A DNA stretch of 10,465 nucleotides from CAZDOD01 sp964506935 (GTDB lineage Bacteria > Desulfobacterota > Zymogenia > Zymogenales > Zymogenaceae): NCBI GenBank assembly GCA_964506935.1, contig CAZDOD010000101.1, positions 1-10,465 of the forward strand. Reading direction: 5' to 3'. Positions 5,748 to 10,465 of the stretch are shown one piece after another. The position numbers and the translations under genes are program-made. A model generated the notes under the pieces. That model was not told the origin of the DNA, searched no databases, and saw nothing but the letters and a program-made list of their open reading frames with translations. How positions within the stretch are numbered: the stretch's first letter is position 1; every line of letters begins with the position of its first letter.

Positions 5748-6659
5748 ATGACCAAGATCAAGAGATTTTTTCTGATATTCAGCCCGACAGAACTGACATG
5801 CATCGTATTTATCTCATTTCTGGATGCACTGATTCTCGCCTCGGGCCATTTTTATGGCAATCTCGGATTATCCTTTGCTGTCAATCTTGTGATAATCCTT
5901 TTTGTTATTTCCTTCGGTCTCATCTCCAACGCAAATCCCGATATAAAAATCCTTTACCATATTAGAAACTGGTATCCTATCGCAATAATCCTCATACTCT
6001 ATAGAGAACTCGCCTTTTTGATACCAGAGGTAAACCCCCATGATATCGACCCAATCTTGATAAAGCTCGATTATCTTATCTTCGGTGTCCACCCGACCGT
6101 CTGGATGGAAAAAATTATAAATCCAATCCTTACGGAGATTTCCCAGCTTTTGTATTCTACCTACTATTTTCTACCCATAATCTTGGGCATCGTCGTCTAT
6201 TTTGATGAAGACAAAAGAAATTTTCACCACGTTTTTTTCGGGATAATCTTTGCATTTTATCTATCCTACATGGGATATATAATATTTCCGGCGGTCGGCC
6301 CGCGTTTTTCACTCCACCATCTCCAGACGAATATGATAGTCGGTCTGTTTTTGACGCTTCCGTTGAGGGATATCCTAAACGGCCTCGAACTTGTAATGAG
6401 GGACGCCTTCCCGAGCGGTCACACTATGGTTACGCTGGTGATTCTCTATTACGCATGGTTTTACGCAAGGAGAGTATTTTATATATATCTTCCGATAACG
6501 GCGATTATCATTTTTTCGACCGTGTATCTGCGTTATCATTATGTCGTGGATATTATATTCGGCGCCATCCTTTTCCCCCCAATCGTGATCGTTGTTGACT
6601 ACCTCATGAAACACTGGGAGGAGGCCAAGGGAGAGGTATCGCATGTAGTTCGAAAATAA
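5748..6659 (+). CDS. AUR1/inositol-phosphorylceramide-synthase-like PAP2 membrane protein
   Basis: A 303-residue polytopic membrane protein with about six hydrophobic helices. PAP2 enzymes transfer or hydrolyse lipid phosphates at the membrane surface. The motifs are FPAVGPR in the position of the first phosphate-binding motif, DAFPSGH (219-225, catalytic His225) and STVYLRYHYVVD (257-268, His264 and Asp268, the charge-relay pair). The canonical SRxxxxxH is changed: Thr follows the Ser. This STxYL..HY.VD form is that of the AUR1-like branch (PAP2_3) rather than ordinary phosphatidate phosphatases. A headgroup phosphotransferase or a lipid phosphatase are both possible. ATG at 5748 follows a promoter-like element; an in-frame TTG at 5634 would add 38 residues but has no ribosome site. 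The gene is AT-richer than its neighbours, as expected for a hydrophobic protein. It is followed after 30 bases by the GNAT gene. Confidence 0.82.
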   Translation: MTKIKRFFLIFSPTELTCIVFISFLDALILASGHFYGNLGLSFAVNLVIILFVISFGLISNANPDIKILYHIRNWYPIAIILILYRELAFLIPEVNPHDIDPILIKLDYLIFGVHPTVWMEKIINPILTEISQLLYSTYYFLPIILGIVVYFDEDKRNFHHVFFGIIFAFYLSYMGYIIFPAVGPRFSLHHLQTNMIVGLFLTLPLRDILNGLELVMRDAFPSGHTMVTLVILYYAWFYARRVFYIYLPITAIIIFSTVYLRYHYVVDIIFGAILFPPIVIVVDYLMKHWEEAKGEVSHVVRK

Positions 6660-6689
6660 TTTAGTATATGCCTTAAGTGAGGAATAATC

Positions 6690-7794
6690 ATGTCGAGTAA
6701 GATAGAGGTTAAGAGGGTAGAGACAAAAAGGGAACGGAAAAAGTTCATCAAATTTCCGTACGGGGTTTATAAAGATAATCCATACTGGGTACCCCCGCTC
6801 CTCATGGACTACAAGAAGATGCTCACGCCCAATAAACACCCATATTATGAGCACGGCGATGTGGAGTTCTTCATGGTAATGAAGGACGGCGAACTTTGTG
6901 GAAGGTGTACCGCCCATACAAACACGATACATAACGAGGTCCATCGAGACAATGTCGGCTTCTTCGGATTTTTCGAGTGCATTGACGATTCCGACTGCGC
7001 AAACGCCCTATTTGACGCCGCAGGGAATTGGCTTAAAGGGAAGGGGATGGATACGATGAGGGGGCCGTTAAGCTTCTCCTTAAATGAACTGGCGGGGCTC
7101 CTTGTGGATGCCTTCGATATGCCCGCGGTCGTTGAGATGCCCTACAATCCCCCCTATTATGTCGGTCTGATCGAGGGATACGGCTTTAAGAAGGTCAGGG
7201 ACCTCTATGCGTACCGATTTTTCACCAAAGATGAATTTCCGGAGAAGGTCTACAGGGTTGCAGAAAAGATAAAAGAGAAAGAGGGGATTGAATTTCGTCA
7301 TGCAAATTTAAATGACTGGGAAAATGAGCTTTTGAGGGTGAAAAAGGTATACAACACCGCATGGATATACAACTGGGGCTTCTGTCCGATCACCGAGGCT
7401 GAGTTTAAAAAGATGGTCCGCGATTTCAAGCCGGTCGTAATCCCGGAGCTTGTGTTGTTCGGCTTTGTAAAGGGAGAGGTAGTTGGGATCTCTGTAACGA
7501 TACCCGACATCAACATTACTATAAAGGAAATTGGGGGGAAGTTATTGCCCTTTGGCTTTCTCAAGATACTCTTTAAGGGCAAAAAGGTGAAGTCCGTGAG
7601 GGTCCTCATCATGGGTGTGATAAAGGAGTATCAGTTAAGGGGTCTTGACGCAGTGTTTTATGTGGAGTCCTTGAAGGCCGCTCGGAAAATCGGGATAGAG
7701 TGGGGTGAGATNNNNNNNNNNGAGGCGCCTATTAGATAACATCGGGGGGGAAATATATAAAACATACAGGGTGTATGATTACCCACTGAAGTAG
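6690..7794 (+). CDS. GNAT-like N-acyltransferase, interrupted by an assembly gap
   Basis: The protein starts at ATG 6690 (GAGG at 6679-6682, 7-base spacer) and matches a widespread GNAT-like family of about 370-390 residues. Its typical N-terminal block is FIKFPYGVYKDNPYWVPPL. Other recognisable segments are GDVEFFMVMKDGELCGR, VGFFGFFECIDD, GMDTMRGPLSFSLNE, and MPYNPPYYVGLIEGYGFKK. The family includes, as I recall it, the bacterial ceramide synthase that acylates a sphingoid amine. The sequence runs in frame to 7711, where ten N's (7712-7721) stand in for unknown bases. Beyond the gap the original frame gives only a few residues to 7739. A different frame gives the expected family ending, NIGGEIYKTYRVYDYPLK, to a TAG at 7792-7794. 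That frame is restored if the true gap is a multiple of three, so the gene is probably intact and the gap length is arbitrary. It follows the PAP2 gene by 30 bases, probably in one operon. Confidence 0.8.
7712..7721. other. Assembly gap (10 N)
   Basis: Ten consecutive N's lie inside the GNAT-like gene. The coding frames on each side agree only if the real missing length is a multiple of three, so ten is a placeholder rather than a measured length. Confidence 0.95.
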
Positions 7795-8012
7795 TTTTAA
7801 GAAATAGTAAGAGACGGCGATAGTCGTTGTTTAAGGCTAATAGAAATAGAATGTTTTATTTTTGGTAAATGGGTGGAAGGACTATGTTTTGATGTTATAT
7901 ACAGGAATTATCGGATGAAAGAGAAAGGTAATGCTCAACCTTTACTTGACTTTTTATCCCTCGATTTAATGATCTGAAATTTAAGTACTATTTACGAAAA
8001 CTCCCTGCCTCT
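7795..8012. other. Convergent intergenic region without recognisable features
   Basis: These 218 AT-rich bases separate the ends of the GNAT-like gene (+) and lptB (-). I find no credible open reading frame, no strong hairpin with a T-tract and no repeat shared with the 1.8-2.2 kb region. Transcripts from both sides must end here, but no clear intrinsic terminator is visible. Confidence 0.6.
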
Positions 8013-8747
8013 TTATATCCTGAAATCATCACCGAGATATTTTTCCTTTGCCGCCTTGTTTCTCGTGATCATCTTTGGCGTACCGTGGATCAGGATTTTT
8101 CCCTCATTTAATATGTAGGCACGGTCGCAAATACCGAGCGTCTCGCGGACATTGTGGTCTGTGATGATTACACCGATGCCGCGCCTCTTTAAAGACAGGA
8201 CTATATTCTGGATGTCCCTGACGATTATCGGATCTATTCCCGAGAAGGGCTCGTCAAGGAGTATGAAGTTCGGTGATGTAACGAGCGAGCGGGTGATCTC
8301 GACCCTCCTTCGCTCGCCGCCGGAGAGGGAATAGGCCTTATTTTTTGCGAGATGCGATATCTTGAGATCTGTGAGGAGATGTTTCAGTCTATCTTCCCGC
8401 TCGTCCTTGGTAATGGGGAGTGTCTCAAGTATTGCCATTACATTTTCCTCAACCGAGAGCTTCCTGAAAATCGATGATTCCTGCGGGAGATATGTAATTC
8501 CCTTTCGTGCCCGGATGTGCATGGGGAGATCACCGATATCTTCCAAGTCCAAGAGAATCGTCCCGGAATCGGGCTTGATGATCCCAATGATCATATAGAA
8601 GCTAGTGGTCTTCCCGGCTCCGTTGGGGCCCAAAAGGCCGACGATCTCTCCCGAGTTAACCTCGAGATCGACGTGATCTACTACAGTCCGTCCCTTGAAG
8701 GATTTAGTGAGGCCCATTATTTCGAGGTTATGCACTGTATTTTTCAT
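8013..8747 (-). CDS. lptB: LptB, ATPase of the LPS export ABC transporter
   Basis: LptB is the cytoplasmic ATPase that, with LptF and LptG, extracts LPS from the inner membrane and pushes it along the LptC-LptA bridge. This 244-residue protein has every ABC motif: Walker A GPNGAGKT (40-47), Q-loop Gln89 in YLPQESS, signature LSGGE (141-145) followed by RRR, Walker B FILLDE (161-166, Glu166) and the H-loop His198 in TDHNVRETL. The LptB-specific signs are DEPFSGIDP, DHNVRETL and the ending YLGDDFR. Its length is standard (about 240). It starts three bases after the stop of the LptC-LptA gene, so the two are translationally close and in one operon. No rpoN gene follows, unlike in the enterobacterial order; the region to the left holds a converging gene instead. 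Confidence 0.96.
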   Translation of the reverse strand: MKNTVHNLEIMGLTKSFKGRTVVDHVDLEVNSGEIVGLLGPNGAGKTTSFYMIIGIIKPDSGTILLDLEDIGDLPMHIRARKGITYLPQESSIFRKLSVEENVMAILETLPITKDEREDRLKHLLTDLKISHLAKNKAYSLSGGERRRVEITRSLVTSPNFILLDEPFSGIDPIIVRDIQNIVLSLKRRGIGVIITDHNVRETLGICDRAYILNEGKILIHGTPKMITRNKAAKEKYLGDDFRI

Positions 8748-8750
8748 AGA

Positions 8751-9773
8751 TTAAAACTCTTCCTTGGGATATATTGTCACGTGAGCCCTATTCGTATCAC
8801 CACCGAGGGCTACGCTCTTCTTTTCATCGAGGTAATAGAGGATCTTTTCTCCCTTGACCATATCGTCGCCGCGCCATATCACGGGGTCTTTCTCGAGGGA
8901 GAGGATTTTCGTGTTGTAGTCGAATGTCATAAGTCCGCAGAAAGCCGTGATATCTGACCTGACGAGCTTCACATTTCCCCTTGCCTCGATCTTTGAGATT
9001 TCTCCCTCTTCTCCCTTAAAATAAATCGTGATCGAAGACGCCCTTAGGGTCGCCTCCTTATGGGATGCGTGCGCCCCACCGGTGTACCGGATCAGGCTGC
9101 TTTTTCGATTCCCGTAAAAACCCCCCGATGTTATATGGAGGGGCCCTTCAAAAGAACCGAAATCGTCGAATCCCAACGCATCTTTATCGGCTTTTTCCTT
9201 CTTTTTTCCTTTTTCGGTAAAATCTGTGACCACCTTGGAATTGATAAAGAGCTCTTCTGAGGAGAGATCAAAGGCCAGGCCGTTGCCGTGAAAGGAGACA
9301 TCGGGGCCGGATACCTCGATGGGGTCTTCTGTCGTGATTTCGTGTTTTTCGGAGTTGTAATTCAGTGAATCGGTCGTTAGGGTGTAATTATCCTCCACGT
9401 TTAATTTCACGTTATCTCTTATAACTATATTTTTGGTTTCAGTGTTGAGATCACCCCTGTCCCCCGACAGGATAAGTTCGTAGTCCTCTTTATAGTAGAA
9501 GGTGACGTTGATTTTTTTAAACTCGGTTTTGGCTTTATCTTTGAAAAATTTCGCTTCCTCCGCTTCGATCTCCCAGAGGGTCTTGCCTCCCTCGGATTCC
9601 GTGTATTTTATCTCAGTGGCTTCAACGCTTGCGGCCTCTTCGGAGTCGGTTACGGCCCCACTTTCTTCATCTGAAACATCACCGGTGCCATGGAATCTAA
9701 CAAAGAGGGCCAAGACGATCCCGAAGACGATTAAGATTAGTGCTATGCCGAGAAATAGTCTTAAACGTTTCAT
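8751..9773 (-). CDS. lptC: LptC-LptA fusion protein of the LPS transport bridge
   Basis: A single 340-residue frame combines two Lpt components that are normally separate. Residues 6-27 form one membrane anchor (LFLGIALILIVFGIVLALF), followed by an acidic periplasmic linker (28-50). Residues about 52-186 are an LptC-like beta-jellyroll (EIKYTESEGGKTLWEIEAEE..., DRGDLNTETKNIVIRDNVKL). A charged linker (187-208, KGKKKEKADKDALGFDDFGS) leads to an LptA/OstA-type domain (about 210-337). That domain shows typical repeats such as ATLRASSITIYF, KIEARGNVKLV, DPVIWRGDDMVKGEKILYYL and AHVTIYP. LptC (about 190 residues) and LptA (about 160-180, with its own signal peptide) are usually encoded by adjacent genes. 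Here no second signal peptide or stop codon lies between them. Sitting between kdsC and lptB exactly where lptC-lptA belong, it probably anchors the bridge as one chain. AAGG lies about 10 bases before the start. Confidence 0.87.
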   Translation of the reverse strand: MKRLRLFLGIALILIVFGIVLALFVRFHGTGDVSDEESGAVTDSEEAASVEATEIKYTESEGGKTLWEIEAEEAKFFKDKAKTEFKKINVTFYYKEDYELILSGDRGDLNTETKNIVIRDNVKLNVEDNYTLTTDSLNYNSEKHEITTEDPIEVSGPDVSFHGNGLAFDLSSEELFINSKVVTDFTEKGKKKEKADKDALGFDDFGSFEGPLHITSGGFYGNRKSSLIRYTGGAHASHKEATLRASSITIYFKGEEGEISKIEARGNVKLVRSDITAFCGLMTFDYNTKILSLEKDPVIWRGDDMVKGEKILYYLDEKKSVALGGDTNRAHVTIYPKEEF

Positions 9774-9839
9774 AAAAGGATACCTTAAAAATCTAATTAA
9801 TTTCGAAACTATAACACGAAATAGTTATGTAGTAAAGCT

Positions 9840-10376
9840 TTATTTCATATATTTGACTGTTACAACATCCCAAAGTCCCTTTGCCTTTAGGATGAATTCA
9901 CACACCTCCCTGACGGCGCCTCTGCCGCCTCTGTTTTCCGTTATTATGTGTGCGATGTCAGCTACTTCTTTTATCGAATCGGCGACCGCAACAGAAAGCC
10001 CCACGATCTTCATGGCGGGGATATCTATGAGATCATCGCCAACAAAGGCCGCCTCCTCGGACCTTAACGACATATCCTTCAATAGCTTTTTACAAATCTT
10101 TGCCTTGTCTAAAGCGCCCTGATAGAGGTGTCGTATGCCCAGCTCCCTCGCCCTTATTTTTACGACCTTGGACTTCCTGCCGGTGACCAGGGCAACATTT
10201 AGACCCGCTGCAGTCAAGAGCTTTATCCCGTGCCCGTCCCTGACATCGAAGAATTTAAGCTCCCCTCCCTTGTCATCAATGACGATCCGCCCGTCCGTCA
10301 TGACTCCGTCGACATCCAGAATCAAAAGCTTAATACGACTCGCCCTCTCTTTTGCTTTTTTATCTACTATCCTCAT
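9840..10376 (-). CDS. kdsC: KdsC, 3-deoxy-D-manno-octulosonate-8-phosphate phosphatase
   Basis: KdsC removes phosphate from KDO-8-phosphate, giving the KDO sugar of the LPS inner core. It is a cap-less HAD phosphatase that usually forms tetramers. This 178-residue protein carries motif I LILDVDGVMTDG (nucleophile Asp21, acid/base Asp23), the KdsC-typical KFFDVRDGHGIKLL, motif II LVTGR (64-67 region), the lysine of motif III in ALDKAKI (Lys91) and motif IV GDDLIDIPAM (Asp114, Asp115). ATG at 10376 gives the usual family length. An in-frame ATG at 10442 would add 22 basic residues without a visible ribosome site, and the frame remains open to the window edge. The gene is 66 bases upstream of the LptC-LptA gene, forming the classic kdsC-lptC-lptA-lptB LPS operon. 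Confidence 0.92.
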   Translation of the reverse strand: MRIVDKKAKERASRIKLLILDVDGVMTDGRIVIDDKGGELKFFDVRDGHGIKLLTAAGLNVALVTGRKSKVVKIRARELGIRHLYQGALDKAKICKKLLKDMSLRSEEAAFVGDDLIDIPAMKIVGLSVAVADSIKEVADIAHIITENRGGRGAVREVCEFILKAKGLWDVVTVKYMK

Positions 10377-10465
10377 CCTTTTTCCGCTTGGCTTTTTTAC
10401 GTTTTTGATTTTATCATGAAGTGGTGACAGAAATCTTGTCATTTTTGACGTCGTGGAACCTATCC

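Noticed and set aside
10414..10465. Possible C-terminal tail of another minus-strand gene ending at a TGA (10414-10416)
   Set aside because: A frame is open from the window edge to this stop, but only 16 residues are visible (DRFHDVKNDKISVTTS) and nothing identifies them. A kdsD or kdsA gene would be expected upstream of kdsC, but the tail does not let me assign either.

Overview
The window looks like a piece of a Gram-negative bacterial genome, probably a metagenome-derived contig because it contains a 10-base run of N. It encodes lipopolysaccharide (LPS) precursor and export machinery (KdsC, LptC/LptA, LptB), so the organism has an outer membrane. The gene order kdsC-lptC-lptA-lptB and the dispersed GTCATTGC...GCAATGAC repeats would suit a deltaproteobacterial or Desulfobacterota-like lineage. 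That placement is inference; no rRNA or tRNA is present to support it.

Layout. Positions 1-1726 (+): the tail of an unidentified gene, a divergent NagB-family sugar-phosphate deaminase/isomerase and a small PHP-domain metal-dependent phosphoesterase. Positions 1727-2291 are a gene-poor stretch. It holds an AT-rich hairpin, the C-terminal remnant of an alpha/beta hydrolase on the minus strand, a near-perfect 28-base palindrome and one and a half copies of an ATTGC-type inverted repeat. Positions 2292-4456 (+): a thiamine-diphosphate enzyme of the acetolactate synthase / 2-hydroxyacyl-CoA lyase type, then a small exported six-cysteine protein closed by a clear intrinsic terminator.

Positions 4565-7794 hold a divergent trio. 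An extended-SDR epimerase/dehydratase (-) faces away from an AUR1-like PAP2 membrane enzyme and a GNAT-like acyltransferase (+). The two sides are driven by back-to-back promoters whose -35 boxes lie 6 bases apart. Reductase + IPC-synthase-like PAP2 + bacterial-ceramide-synthase-like GNAT is the set of families expected for bacterial sphingolipid assembly. This is the most interesting hypothesis in the window, although no serine palmitoyltransferase gene is visible here. The GNAT gene is interrupted by the assembly gap, and its real C-terminus lies beyond it in another frame.

Positions 8013-10376 (-) are an LPS operon read right to left: kdsC, a single gene fusing LptC to LptA, and lptB. The fusion means that the inner-membrane anchor and the periplasmic bridge module of the Lpt machine are one polypeptide. 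No separate lptA is present between lptC and lptB, and no rpoN follows lptB.
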